The position numbers and the translations under genes were made by a program. From CADEEN01 sp963738425 (GTDB lineage: Bacteria > Pseudomonadota > Gammaproteobacteria > Burkholderiales > Burkholderiaceae_C), in assembly GCA_963738425.1 (NCBI GenBank), contig CAVTWT010000012.1, forward strand, positions 124,001-188,000: a stretch of DNA of 64,000 bases, in the 5' to 3' direction. Below are positions 53,388 to 63,169 of the stretch, piece by piece; the first letter of the stretch is position 1, and each line of letters opens with the position of its first letter. The notes beneath the pieces were generated by a model, which had not been told where the DNA came from, did no database searches, and saw only the letters and a list, made by a program, of their open reading frames with translations.

Positions 53388-54836
53388 TTAGCCAGGAAGT
53401 TCGGCGAGGCCGAAACGGGGTGAAGACGTTGTCTGCCGGGTGGCTGATCCGCGGCGCACGAGCGGCCCGAGTGCGATCAGCGTGGCAAACAACAGGAAGA
53501 GTTCGAGGTGATAGACGGCGGCATAACCGGTGGCCGGGGACTGCAGGGCTTCGCCGAGCCAGCCCGCTGCGGCGGCGTGAGAGACCACATCGCGCAGGGC
53601 GCCACCAAGGGCAATGGCGACGCCGGCGCAGGTGGCTTGCACGGCACCCCAGGCACCGAGCACGAGTCCATTCATGCCGTGGCCTTCGAGGCCCATCGCG
53701 GCGCTCAGCGTGCCGACGGCGAAGAAGCCGCCGCCGAGTCCGATCAATGAAGCGCCGATGCGGAACAGGTTCGGCGCATCGACCGGCTCTGCAAAGATCA
53801 CGGCCGAAAAGCCTGCCAGGCCGAACAGCACGCCGACTGCGGCCACACGTTGCGGGTCGCCGCCGCGTGCCAGCGTGCGCGCCGCGAGCGCGAAGGCGAG
53901 CAGCGCGCCGCCGGCCATCAGCGCAGTGAGCTGAGTTGTCGCGCCGACGCCGAGCTTCATGATCTCGCCGCCATAGGGCTCGAGGATCACGTCCTGCATG
54001 TTGAAGGCTGCGGTGCCGAGGCCGACGGCGACGAGGAAGCGCTTGACCTGGGGCTGCGAGGCAAAGCGCTGCCAGTGCATGGCAAAACTCTCTTTGGCCG
54101 GCGCTGTCTTGGCGCGCAGGCTGTTGCGCGGTTCCTGCTTCCACATGGCGATGGCATTGAGCAGCACGCTCGCCACCGCCGTGCCTTGCACCACTTGCAC
54201 GAGGCGCGTGTGCGAGTAGTCGGCAAGCAGCACACCGAAGGCGAGGCTCGCGCCGACCATGCCGACGAGCAGCATCACGTACAACAGTGCGACGACGCGT
54301 GGGCGCGCCGCTTCGGGTGCCAGGTCGGTGGCAAGTGCCAGGCCCGCGGTCTGCGTCGTTTGCAAGCCGGCGCCGGCCAGCACGAAGGCCAGCGCGGCGG
54401 CGGCGTGACCGGCCCACAGCTGTACCGGGTTCTCGCCGCTGAGCAGGATCAACGCAAACGGCATGATCGCCAGGCCGCCGAACATCGCCAGCGTGCCGAA
54501 CCAGACAAAGGGCACGCGCTTCCAGCCGAGAAAACTGCGGTGCTGATCGGACTTGAAACCGATCAGCGCGCGGAACGGTGCCGCCACCAGAGGCAGCGCC
54601 ACCATCAGTGCCACCAGCCAGGCGCCGACACCGAGCTCGACGATCATCACGCGGTTCAAGGTGCCGACCATCAGCGCCGTGGCCATGCCGACCGAGACTT
54701 GGAACAGCGCCAGCCGCAGCAGGCGCGACAGCGGCAGATCGGCCGACGCCGCATCGGCAAACGGCAGCCAGCGCTCGGGGATGCGCTTCCAGTCGAGACT
54801 GGGCATCAGGCCGCGGCGCGTGATGATGAAGCTCAC
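53388..54836 (-). CDS. lhaA: LhaA/PucC-family LH1 assembly protein
   Basis: Twelve-helix protein of 482 residues in the BCD family, paralogue of PucC at 44987. Marks are NRVMIVELGVGAWLVALMV, LQTTQTAGLALATDLAPE and AFNMQDVILEPYGGEIMKLG. It is needed for LH1 assembly and sits directly before puhA, as in other purple bacteria. The GTG start at 54836 overlaps the bchM stop as GTGA; an ATG ten codons on (54806) is a possible alternative. Confidence 0.94.
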   Translation of the reverse strand: MSFIITRRGLMPSLDWKRIPERWLPFADAASADLPLSRLLRLALFQVSVGMATALMVGTLNRVMIVELGVGAWLVALMVALPLVAAPFRALIGFKSDQHRSFLGWKRVPFVWFGTLAMFGGLAIMPFALILLSGENPVQLWAGHAAAALAFVLAGAGLQTTQTAGLALATDLAPEAARPRVVALLYVMLLVGMVGASLAFGVLLADYSHTRLVQVVQGTAVASVLLNAIAMWKQEPRNSLRAKTAPAKESFAMHWQRFASQPQVKRFLVAVGLGTAAFNMQDVILEPYGGEIMKLGVGATTQLTALMAGGALLAFALAARTLARGGDPQRVAAVGVLFGLAGFSAVIFAEPVDAPNLFRIGASLIGLGGGFFAVGTLSAAMGLEGHGMNGLVLGAWGAVQATCAGVAIALGGALRDVVSHAAAAGWLGEALQSPATGYAAVYHLELFLLFATLIALGPLVRRGSATRQTTSSPRFGLAELPG

Positions 54837-55612
54837 TCTGACGACCCCTCGTCCCGCGGGTACGCTGTCCGGTCCCCCAAGGGGACGCCGGCCGGCTTGG
54901 GAGCGGCCCGGCGCTCGGCCCGCGTCAACTCCAACGCCTGCGACGTGTAGAAGCCGCTCGAGATGCGCAGCGTGCGCGCAGGTGCAAAACCTTGCAGGCG
55001 CGGTTCGGCGGCGATCTGGCGATACAGAGACTTTTCTGCGACGGGCTCGATCCACGGCGCGCGGTCGCTGCGCGGGAACAGGCGGCCGACGGCGCGAAAG
55101 GCCATCAGCGCGGGATTGCTCGGCGCGTAGGTGAAGAGCACGGCGCGCCGCGTGCGCTCGGCCAGGCCGGCGAGCACGCGCACCGCGTCGGCGGTTTCGT
55201 AGTGGATCAGCGAGTCCATGCCGACGACATAGTCGAACTCGCCGAGCGCGGCGTCGAGCATGTCGCCGGAGCGGAAGTCGATCGAGCCGGGCAAATCAGT
55301 CGGCAGGCGCTCGCGCGCGAGGCCGACCAGCGTCGGCGACAGGTCGATCGCCAGCACATTGGCGCCCCGCCGCGCCGCTTCGACGGCCAGTGCGCCCGTG
55401 CCACAACCGGCATCGAGGATGCGCACGCCGTGCAGGTCAGCTGGCAACCAGCCGAGCAGCGTCTCGCGCATGCGGTCACGGCCGGCGCGCACGCTGCTGC
55501 GGATGCGGCCCAGTGGCGCGTCGGAGGTCAGGCGCGCCCAGGCTTGCACCGCAGTGCGATCGAAATAGGCTTCGATCTTGCCGCGGCGGTCTTGGTAGGT
55601 CAGCAGAGCCAT
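54833..55612 (-). CDS. bchM: Magnesium protoporphyrin IX O-methyltransferase
   Basis: S-adenosylmethionine-dependent methyltransferase of 259 residues that methylates the C13 propionate of Mg-protoporphyrin IX. It has the SAM loop ILDAGCGTGALAVEAARRG, DLSPTLVGLA, and VVGMDSLIHYE. The last 25 residues (PAGVPLGDRTAYPRDEGSS) are read from a family B repeat and follow the normal C-terminus ALELTRAERRA. The stop overlaps lhaA; the start is nine bases after bchL. Confidence 0.95.
   Translation of the reverse strand: MALLTYQDRRGKIEAYFDRTAVQAWARLTSDAPLGRIRSSVRAGRDRMRETLLGWLPADLHGVRILDAGCGTGALAVEAARRGANVLAIDLSPTLVGLARERLPTDLPGSIDFRSGDMLDAALGEFDYVVGMDSLIHYETADAVRVLAGLAERTRRAVLFTYAPSNPALMAFRAVGRLFPRSDRAPWIEPVAEKSLYRQIAAEPRLQGFAPARTLRISSGFYTSQALELTRAERRAAPKPAGVPLGDRTAYPRDEGSSE
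54839..54925. repeat. Interspersed repeat, family B, in the bchM coding end
   Basis: GACGACCCCTCGTCCCGCGG..., CCCCCAAGGGG palindrome, and the end TTGGGAGCGGCCCGGCGCTC shared with 12122-12206. It is read as the C-terminus of bchM. Confidence 0.75.
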
Positions 55613-55621
55613 CGTCGTGCC

Positions 55622-56548
55622 TCAATCGAAGCCGAGCAGGTCGAAGATGTCGCGGTCCTTCATCGGCACCGCATTCAACGGCTCGCTGCCGAGCCACAGC
55701 GCGGCGGCCAGGCGCATGTACTCCTTCTGCACCGCTTCGAGTTCGGGCGACGGCTCCATCTCGAACAGCGTCGACTTTTTCAAGCGGCTGCGGCGGATCA
55801 CGTCGAGGTCGGGAAAGTGCGCCGCGAGCTTGAGGCCGATCTTGTTGTTGTACTTGTCGATCTGGTCGGTGTCCTTGCTGCGGTTGGCGATCACGCCACC
55901 GAGGCGCACGTTGTAGTTCTTCGCCTTGGCGCCGATGGCCTGCACGATGCGGTTCATCGCGAAGATCGAATCGAAGTCGTTGGCGGTGACGATCAGTGCA
56001 CGGTCGGCGTGCTGCAAGGGCGCGGCGAAACCGCCGCAGACCACATCGCCGAGCACGTCGAAGATCACCACGTCGGTGTCTTCGAGCAGGTGGTGTTCCT
56101 TGAGCAGCTTGACCGTCTGGCCGACGACGTAGCCGCCGCAGCCGGTGCCGGCCGGCGGGCCGCCGGCCTCGACGCACATGACGCCGTTGTAGCCGGGGAA
56201 GACGAAGTCTTCGACGCGCAGTTCTTCCGGGTGGAAGTCGACCGATTCCAGCACGTCGATCACGGTCGGCAGCATCTTCTTCGTCAGCGTGAAGGTGCTG
56301 TCGTGCTTCGGGTCGCAGCCGATCTGCAAGACGCGCTTGCCCATCTTCGAGAAGGCGGCCGACAGGTTTGACGAGGTGGTGCTCTTGCCGATGCCGCCCT
56401 TGCCGTAGATCGCAAACACCTTGGCAGTGCCGATCTTGACGTTCGGGTCGAGCTGCACCTGCACGCTGCCTTCGCCATCGAGCTTGGGGTTCGAAGGACG
56501 CGGGCCGCGACGGATCTCGTCGGGAGAAATAGTGGCTTGTTCCATCAC
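55622..56548 (-). CDS. bchL: Light-independent protochlorophyllide reductase ATPase subunit
   Basis: NifH-like Fe protein, 308 residues, that gives ATP-driven electrons to BchNB. Motifs are the P-loop YGKGGIGKSTTSSN, the [4Fe-4S] ligands in MCVEAGGPPAGTGCGGY and DVLGDVVCGGFAAP, and the switch DPKHDST. The GTG at 56548, overlapping the bchH stop, and the next codon ATG are both possible starts. The oxygen-sensitive complex explains repression of the whole operon by air in many purple bacteria. Confidence 0.97.
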   Translation of the reverse strand: MMEQATISPDEIRRGPRPSNPKLDGEGSVQVQLDPNVKIGTAKVFAIYGKGGIGKSTTSSNLSAAFSKMGKRVLQIGCDPKHDSTFTLTKKMLPTVIDVLESVDFHPEELRVEDFVFPGYNGVMCVEAGGPPAGTGCGGYVVGQTVKLLKEHHLLEDTDVVIFDVLGDVVCGGFAAPLQHADRALIVTANDFDSIFAMNRIVQAIGAKAKNYNVRLGGVIANRSKDTDQIDKYNNKIGLKLAAHFPDLDVIRRSRLKKSTLFEMEPSPELEAVQKEYMRLAAALWLGSEPLNAVPMKDRDIFDLLGFD

Positions 56549-59500
56549 GCTACTGCCTTGTCTGTGAATACGCCTTCGAGCCGGTCTTCGAGTTCTTCGC
56601 CGGCGCTTTGCAGCGCGGCCAAGGTTTGTGCGTCGGGCTGCCAGTACTGGCGCGACGACGCTTCGAGCAAACGATTTGCCACACGCGCGGATGCGGTCGG
56701 GTTCAGCTTCGCCAGGCGCTCGCGCATGGCCGGGTCCAACATGAACGTCTCTGTCAGTTGCTGATAGACCCAGGGCTGCACCTGGCCGGTGGTGGCCGAC
56801 CAGCCCATCGTGTTGGTGATGTGCGTTTCGATCTGGCGCACCCCTTCGTAGCCGTGTTCGAGCATCGCCTCGTACGACTTTGGATTGAGCACGCGCGTGC
56901 GCGCTTCGAGCGCCACCTGCTCGCGCAGCGAGCGCACGGCGCCGTCACCCTGCGTCTGGTCGCCGATGTAGACCGGCGGTGTGGCGCCACCCTTGGCGAC
57001 CTTGACCGCCTGCGTGATGCCGCCGAGCGTGTCGAAGTAGTTGTCCACCGTGGTCACGCCGAGTTCGACCGAGTCGAGGTTCTGGTAGGTCAGTTGCACG
57101 TTGGCGAGCACGCTCTGCAACAGTGCGGTCTGCTGCACCGCGCGGCCGCCGCGGCCGTAGGCGAAGCCCTTGCGCCGGGTGTAGGTCTCGGCCAGCTCGC
57201 CCTCGTCGGTCCACTGGCTGCTTTCGACCAGGTTGTTGACGTTGGAGCCGTACGCGCCTTCGGCATTGCCGTAAACGCGCAGCGCCGCGATCTCGAGCGT
57301 GCAGCCATGCTCCTGCTGGTAGGCCAGTGCGTGCTTGCGAATCCAGTTTTGTTCGAGCGGCTCTTCGGCCGACGCGGCGAGGAACGCGGCTTCGGCGAGC
57401 AGCTTGATCTGCAGCGGCATCAGGTCGCGGAAGATGCCCGAGAGCGTGATCACGACATCGACCCGCGGCCGGCCGAGTTCGGCCAGCGGGATCAGCGTCG
57501 CCCCCGCAATGCGGCCGTAGCTGTCGAAGCGCGGCAGCGCGCCCATCAGGGCCAGCGCTTGGGCGATCGGCGCACCTTCGTTCTTCAGGTTGTCGCTGCC
57601 CCAGAGCACCATCGCGATCGATTCGGGCAACGCGTGGCCGTCGGCGGCGTGGCGGTCGAGCAGCAACTGCGCCTGCTTGGCGCCGTCCTTGACCGCGAAC
57701 GCGCTCGGGATGCGGAACGGATCGAAGCCGTGCAGGTTGCGCCCGGTCGGCAGCACGGCCGGCGTGCGCAGGATGTCGCCGCCCGGGGACGGGCGGATGT
57801 AGCGGCCGTCCAGCGCACGCAGCATCGCCGGCACTTCGTTGTCTTCGGCGAGCAGGTGGTTCGCGTCGGCCAGTTCCTGCATCAGCGCCAGCGAGTCGCT
57901 GTCTTGTGAGCCGCCGCCGATGTCGAGCGCCTGCGCGGCGCTGTGACCCGCCACCAGCGCTTCGACCGCGTTGCGTTCGAGTTGGCGGCCGTGCGAAGCC
58001 TCGGCCATCGACAACAGCATGTCGATGCGCTCGGCCGCACTCGGCGGGCGGCCGGCCACATGCAGGCCGCAAGGGATCAGCGTGTATTCGAGTTCCAGCA
58101 TCTGCGCGGCCAGCGTGGCCACGCGCGCGTCGGCATCGCCTCGGGCCGATGCATCCCACACTGGCTCGGCGTCGGCGAGGTTCAAGACGACGGCCTGCGC
58201 CTGCAGCAGTGCCGCCATTTCGGCGCGCTCGGCCGCCTGTGGGTGCATGCCGCGCCAGCGGTCGATCGACGCTTTCAGGTCGTTCAGGCCCTTGTACAGG
58301 CCCGACTGCGCCACCGGCGGCGTCAGGTAGCTGATCAGCGTGGCGCCGCTGCGGCGCTTGGCGATCGCACCTTCCGACGGGTTGTTGGCGGCGTAGAGAT
58401 AGATGTTCGGCAGGTCGTCGATCAGGCGGTCGGGCCAGCAGGCACCGCTCATGCCGCTCTGTTTGCCGGGCATGAATTCGAGCGCGCCGTGGGTACCGAA
58501 ATGCAGCACCGCGTCGGCGGCGAAGTCTTCGCGCAGGTAGCGGTAGAAGGCCGAGAACGCATGCGTCGGCGTCAGGCCTTTTTCGAACAGCAGGCGCATC
58601 GGGTCGCCCTCGTAGCCGAACGAGGGTTGCACGCCGACCAGCACATTGCCGAACTGCTTGCCAAGCACGAACACGCCGCGGCCGTTGCTGAGCTGACGGC
58701 CCGGCGCCGGGCCCCACTGCGCTTCGATCTCCTTCAGCCAGCGCTCGCGTCTGACATGGTCGTCTGTCGCGATCAACGTGTGCACGTTGGCATCCGCGCC
58801 ATAGCGCTCGGCGTTGCCTTTGAGAAGGCTCTCGCGCAGCGCATCGACGCTCTCTGGTACCTCGACGCTGTAGCCCTGCGCCTTCATGCCGGCGAGCGTG
58901 TTGAACAGCGACTCGAACACCGACAGGTAGGCGGCGGTGCCGACGTTGCCGGCGTTCGGCGGGAAATTGAAGATGACGATCGCCACCTTGCGATCGGCGC
59001 GCTGGCCGCGCCGCAACGCCACAAGCTTGCCGACGCGCGCAGCCAGCATCTGCGCGCGCTCGGGGCAGCTGTGCATGTCCTGCGCCTGCTGCTCGGCGGT
59101 GAAGGTGCAGGCGTGGTGGCAGCCGGTGCAGGTGACGCCAGGCGCGCCGGGGCGGCCGCCGAAGACGATCGGGCCGGTCGCGCCGTCGAGTTCGGGGATG
59201 GCGACCATGATCGTGCTCTCGACTGGCAGCAGGCCGCGCTCTGAAGCACCCCACTGGTCGAGCGTCTGGAACTCGACCGGGTGCGCGGCGACGTAGGGCA
59301 CGTCGAGTTGGGCGAGCACGTCTTCGGCCGCCTTGGCGTCGTTGTAGGCCGGGCCGCCGACGAGCGAGAAGCCGGTCAGCGAGACCACGGCATCGACGGT
59401 CACACGGCCGTCGTGCATGAAGTACTTGTCGATGGCCGGGCGCGCGTCGAGCCCGGCCGCGAAGGCCGGCACCACGCGCAGGCCACGCGCTTCGAGTGCA

Positions 59501-60323
59501 GCGATGACGCCGTCATAGTGCTTGGCGTTGTTGGACAGCAGGTACGAGCGCAACAGCAGGATGCCGACCGTGCCTTTGCACGTCTGCGTCGCGGCGGCAG
59601 CGGCAATGCAGCGACATCGCTGCCCAGCCGGCCGGCCAGGCGCGGGTGATAGACGCCGACCTCGGGGTACTCAACCGGTGCGGCGGCCTTGAACAGACCG
59701 CGCAGCACGCGGCGCGGGCCGTCGGCGCCACGGTCGACGACATGGCGCACGAGGTTGACCATGTTCTCGTCGGAGCCGCCGAGCCAGTACTGCAGCGTCA
59801 GGAAATAGGCGCGCACGTCCTGCGCCGTGCCGGGGATGAAGCGCAGCATCTGCGGGATGCGGCGCAGCATCTTCATCTGCGCGGCGCCGCCGGTGGACGC
59901 CTTGTCCTTGTTGCCGCGCAACTTCTTCAGCAGCGCCATCGGGCCGCTGGCCGGCTTGCCCATGTCGAAGTGGCCGAGGCGCGTCAGCTTGACGACTTCG
60001 CTGGCCGACATCAGGCAGATCATCGCGTCGCAGTGCTCGCGGCGCGCGCGCAGGTCCTCCAGGATCGGCAGGAAATGGTCTTCGAGGAAGAGCATGCCGG
60101 CGACGACGATGTCGGCTGCGGCGATGTCGGCCTTGCAGCGCGCCAGCGCCGCGGGGTGACCGGCGAACTCGGAGGCGGCGTGCAGCGACAGCGTGAGGCC
60201 GGGCATCTCGCGCGACAGCACCGCGCGCGCGCGCGCGGTGGCGCTCGCCAGATGGGTGTCCATCGACAGGATGACCAGCCGCAGCGGCGTGGTCTCAGCG
60301 GCTGAAGTGCGCTTTGGCGTCAT
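56545..60323 (-). CDS. bchH: Magnesium chelatase, BchH subunit (one frameshift)
   Basis: Large catalytic subunit that inserts Mg into protoporphyrin IX; restored length about 1259 residues. The N-terminal part reads MTPKRTSAAETTPLRLVILSM and continues with VVAGMLFLEDHFLPILEDL; the main part includes GTVGILLLRSYLL, MTVDAVVSLTGFSL-like VDAVVSLTGFSLVGGPAYND, and the substrate block HFGTHGALEFMPGKQ. The frame is lost near 59590 (net -1, in GCGGCGGCAGCGGC). The start overlaps bchB by 29 bases; its stop overlaps bchL. Subunits I and D are not in the window. Confidence 0.94.
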
Positions 60324-61878
60324 ACAGCGTTTCCACAGTGATCGTTGCGACACCTTTTTCGGTGGCGTAGCGCTCGGTGTTTCGTCGTGCCTTACCGCGC
60401 ACGAAAAACGGAATCTTGGAGAGCTCGCGCTCGGCATCGGGAGCCCAGCTGGCGATGATCTGTTCGGCCGTGACTGCAACCGCATCCGTTCGGGCTGAGC
60501 TTGTCGAAGCCTGCGCGGGCACTTCGACGGGCTCAGTGCGAACGGCGGTGGCGGGCGTGTGGCCGTGCCCCAGATGCGACGCTGCCGCATCGCCATGGAA
60601 CTCGAAGTCATCGCGGAACATGTGCAGCAGGTGCTCTTCCAGGCCCATCATCAGCGGATGCACCCAGGTGTCGAAGAGCACGTTGGCGCCTTCGAAACCC
60701 ATCTGCGGTGAGTAGCGCGCAGGGAAGTCCTGCACGTGCACGGGCGCCGAGATCACGGCGCAGGGGATGCCCAGGCGCTTGGCGATGTGGCGCTCCATCT
60801 GCGTGCCGAGCACGAGTTCGGGCTGCGCTTCGGCGACCTTGGCTTCGATCTCGAGGTAGTCGTCGCTGATCAGCGGCTCGACGTTGTAGAGCTTGGCGGC
60901 CTCCCGAACCTCGCGTGCGAACTCCCGGCTGTAGGTGCCCAGGCCGACGACCGTGAAGCCGAGCTCGCGCGAGGCCACGCGGGCAGCGGCCACGGCGTGC
61001 GTGGCGTCGCCGAAGATGAAGACGCGCTTGCCGGTGAGGTAGGTCGAATCGACCGAGCGCGAGTACCAGGTGGCTCTGCCTTCGTCTATTTGTGGCGTCT
61101 CGATGCCGGCCAGCGCGCAGACTTCGGCGATGAACTCGCGCGTGGCGCCGACGCCGATCGGAATGACCTTGGTCGCCGGCTGCCCGTGTGTGCGCGTCAG
61201 CCACGTCGCCGCTGTGGTGGCGGTTTCCGGATAGAGCACGACGTTGAAGTCGGCGTCGGCCAGCCGGGCCAGATCGGCCGGCGTGGCGTCGAGCGGCGCG
61301 ACGACGTTGATCTCGATGCCGAGCTGTTCGATCAGCGAACGGATCTCGCGCAGGTCATCGCGATGGCGAAAGCCGAGCGCGGTGGGGCCGAGGATGTTGC
61401 AGCGTGCCTTGTCACCGCGCACCCGCGGCGAGGGGCGCGCTGGGCACATCGTGCGCACGAGCCGGTAGAACGTTTCCGCCGCGGCCCAGTTCTCCTTGCG
61501 CTGATAAGAAGGCAGCTCGAGCGGGATCACCGGCACCGGCAAGTCAAGCGCTAGCGCCAGGCCACCGGGATCATCCTGGATCAGCTCGGCGGTGCATGAC
61601 GCACCGACCAGCATCGCCTGCGGCTGGAAGCGCTCGTAGGCTTCGCGGGCCGCGGTCTTGAAGAGCTCCGCGGTATCACCGCCCAAGTCACGCGCCTGGA
61701 AGGTCGTGTACGTGACCGGCGGGCGCTGGTTGCGGCGCTCGATCATCGTGAACAGCAGATCGGCGTAGGTGTCGCCCTGCGGCGCGTGCAGCACGTAGTG
61801 CACGCCCTTCATCGCGGTGGCGATGCGCATCGCACCGACATGTGTCGGGCCTTCGTAGGTCCAGAGGGTCAACTGCAT
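60295..61878 (-). CDS. bchB: Light-independent protochlorophyllide reductase subunit B
   Basis: A 527-residue catalytic subunit of the BchNB heterotetramer, related to NifK. It starts MQLTLWTYEGPTHVGAMRIA, contains ASCTAELIQDDPGGLALAL, VIPIGVGATREFI and GANVLFDTWVHPLMMGLEEH, and ends with the C-terminal domain (FFVRGKARRNTERYA). An acidic/Pro-Ala insertion (TAVRTEPVEVPAQASTSSAR) near residue 450 is unusual and matches a sequence often seen as an interspersed repeat in related genomes. It starts one base after the bchN stop. Confidence 0.96.
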   Translation of the reverse strand: MQLTLWTYEGPTHVGAMRIATAMKGVHYVLHAPQGDTYADLLFTMIERRNQRPPVTYTTFQARDLGGDTAELFKTAAREAYERFQPQAMLVGASCTAELIQDDPGGLALALDLPVPVIPLELPSYQRKENWAAAETFYRLVRTMCPARPSPRVRGDKARCNILGPTALGFRHRDDLREIRSLIEQLGIEINVVAPLDATPADLARLADADFNVVLYPETATTAATWLTRTHGQPATKVIPIGVGATREFIAEVCALAGIETPQIDEGRATWYSRSVDSTYLTGKRVFIFGDATHAVAAARVASRELGFTVVGLGTYSREFAREVREAAKLYNVEPLISDDYLEIEAKVAEAQPELVLGTQMERHIAKRLGIPCAVISAPVHVQDFPARYSPQMGFEGANVLFDTWVHPLMMGLEEHLLHMFRDDFEFHGDAAASHLGHGHTPATAVRTEPVEVPAQASTSSARTDAVAVTAEQIIASWAPDAERELSKIPFFVRGKARRNTERYATEKGVATITVETLYDAKAHFSR

Positions 61879-61879
61879 G

Positions 61880-63169
61880 TCAGGCCACCAGCCTGTTGCG
61901 CCGGTCGAGCGGCCGCGTGAAGAGGCCAGCGAGGTCGCTCGCCTGCTCGAAGCCGTGCACCGGCGAGAAGACGAGTTCGATCGACCACTTGGTCGTCATG
62001 CCTTCGGCTTCGAGCGGGTTCGCCAGGCCGAGGCCGCAGACGACGATGTCGGGCTTGGCGGCGCGGCAACGGTCGAGTTGGCGCTCCACGTCCTGCCCTT
62101 CACTCAACTGCGTTCCTTCGGGGAGCAGCGCGAGTTCACGGTCGAGCAGCTTGGCGTGCAGGTAGGGGCTGCCGACTTCGACCAGCACCATGCCGAGTTC
62201 GCGCGACAGGAATCGCGCGAGCGGCACTTCGAGCTGCGAGTCGGGAAAGAAGAAGATGCGCTTGCCTTGCAGTTCGAGGCGCTGCCGAGCAAGAGCGCGC
62301 GCCGCGCGTTCGCGCTTCGGGCCGACGACGTTGGCAAACTTCGTCGGCTCGCTCTGCTGACGGCCCCAGGCATTCCACGCCGCGCGCAGCCACTCGGTAG
62401 TGCCTTCGGCGCCGAGCGGGAACGGCGCGGACAGGCGCTCGGCGCCACGCGCTTCGAGCGTGCGCAGCGTGTCGGCAAGAAAGGGTTGCGCGATCAGCAG
62501 CTTCGTGTTCGGGCCGACCGGCGGCAGCTCGCTCGACTTGCGCGGCGGCAGGAAGTGCACCGGGCCGATGCCGAGTTCATCGAACAGGCGGCGGAACTGG
62601 TCTTCGACCACATCGGCCAGCGCGCCGACGATGAGCAGGTTGCGGTCGTCGGTGGATGGCAACTGCGGCACCAGCGACGCCAGGCAGGCATCCTCACCCT
62701 GCGTGAACGTGGTCTCGATGCCGCTGCCCGAGTAGTTGAGGATGCGCACCTGCGGCGAAAACGTCTGCGACAGCCGCGCCGCTGCGCGTGACAGGTCGAG
62801 CTTGATGACCTCCGACGGGCATGAGCCTACGAGGAACAGCATGCGGATGTCGGGCCGGCGCGCCAGCAGCTGGGTCACCACGCGGTCGAGTTCGGTGTTG
62901 GCGTCGGCAAGACCGGCAAGGTCGCGCTCGTCGATGATCGCCGTGGCAAATCGCGGCTCGGCAAAGATCATCACACCGGCCGCCGACTGGATCAGATGCG
63001 CGCAGGTGCGCGAGCCGACGACGAGGAAAAACGCGTCCTGGATCTTGCGGTGCAGCCAGACGATGCCAGTCAGGCCGCAGAACACCTCACGCTGGCCGCG
63101 TTGCTTGATCACGGCGGGCGCCGCGCAACCCTCGCTGCGCTCGGCCACCAAAGGAATGACCGGCGTCAT
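61880..63169 (-). CDS. bchN: Light-independent protochlorophyllide reductase subunit N
   Basis: A 429-residue NifD-like subunit. It binds with BchB a bridging Fe-S cluster; ligand cysteines lie in QREVFCGLTGIVWLHRK, GSRTCAHLIQ and LVGSCPSEVIKLDL. C-terminal motif WSIELVFSPVHGFEQA. The ATG overlaps the bchF stop by ATGA. With bchB and bchL it makes chlorophyllide in the dark. Confidence 0.97.
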   Translation of the reverse strand: MTPVIPLVAERSEGCAAPAVIKQRGQREVFCGLTGIVWLHRKIQDAFFLVVGSRTCAHLIQSAAGVMIFAEPRFATAIIDERDLAGLADANTELDRVVTQLLARRPDIRMLFLVGSCPSEVIKLDLSRAAARLSQTFSPQVRILNYSGSGIETTFTQGEDACLASLVPQLPSTDDRNLLIVGALADVVEDQFRRLFDELGIGPVHFLPPRKSSELPPVGPNTKLLIAQPFLADTLRTLEARGAERLSAPFPLGAEGTTEWLRAAWNAWGRQQSEPTKFANVVGPKRERAARALARQRLELQGKRIFFFPDSQLEVPLARFLSRELGMVLVEVGSPYLHAKLLDRELALLPEGTQLSEGQDVERQLDRCRAAKPDIVVCGLGLANPLEAEGMTTKWSIELVFSPVHGFEQASDLAGLFTRPLDRRNRLVA

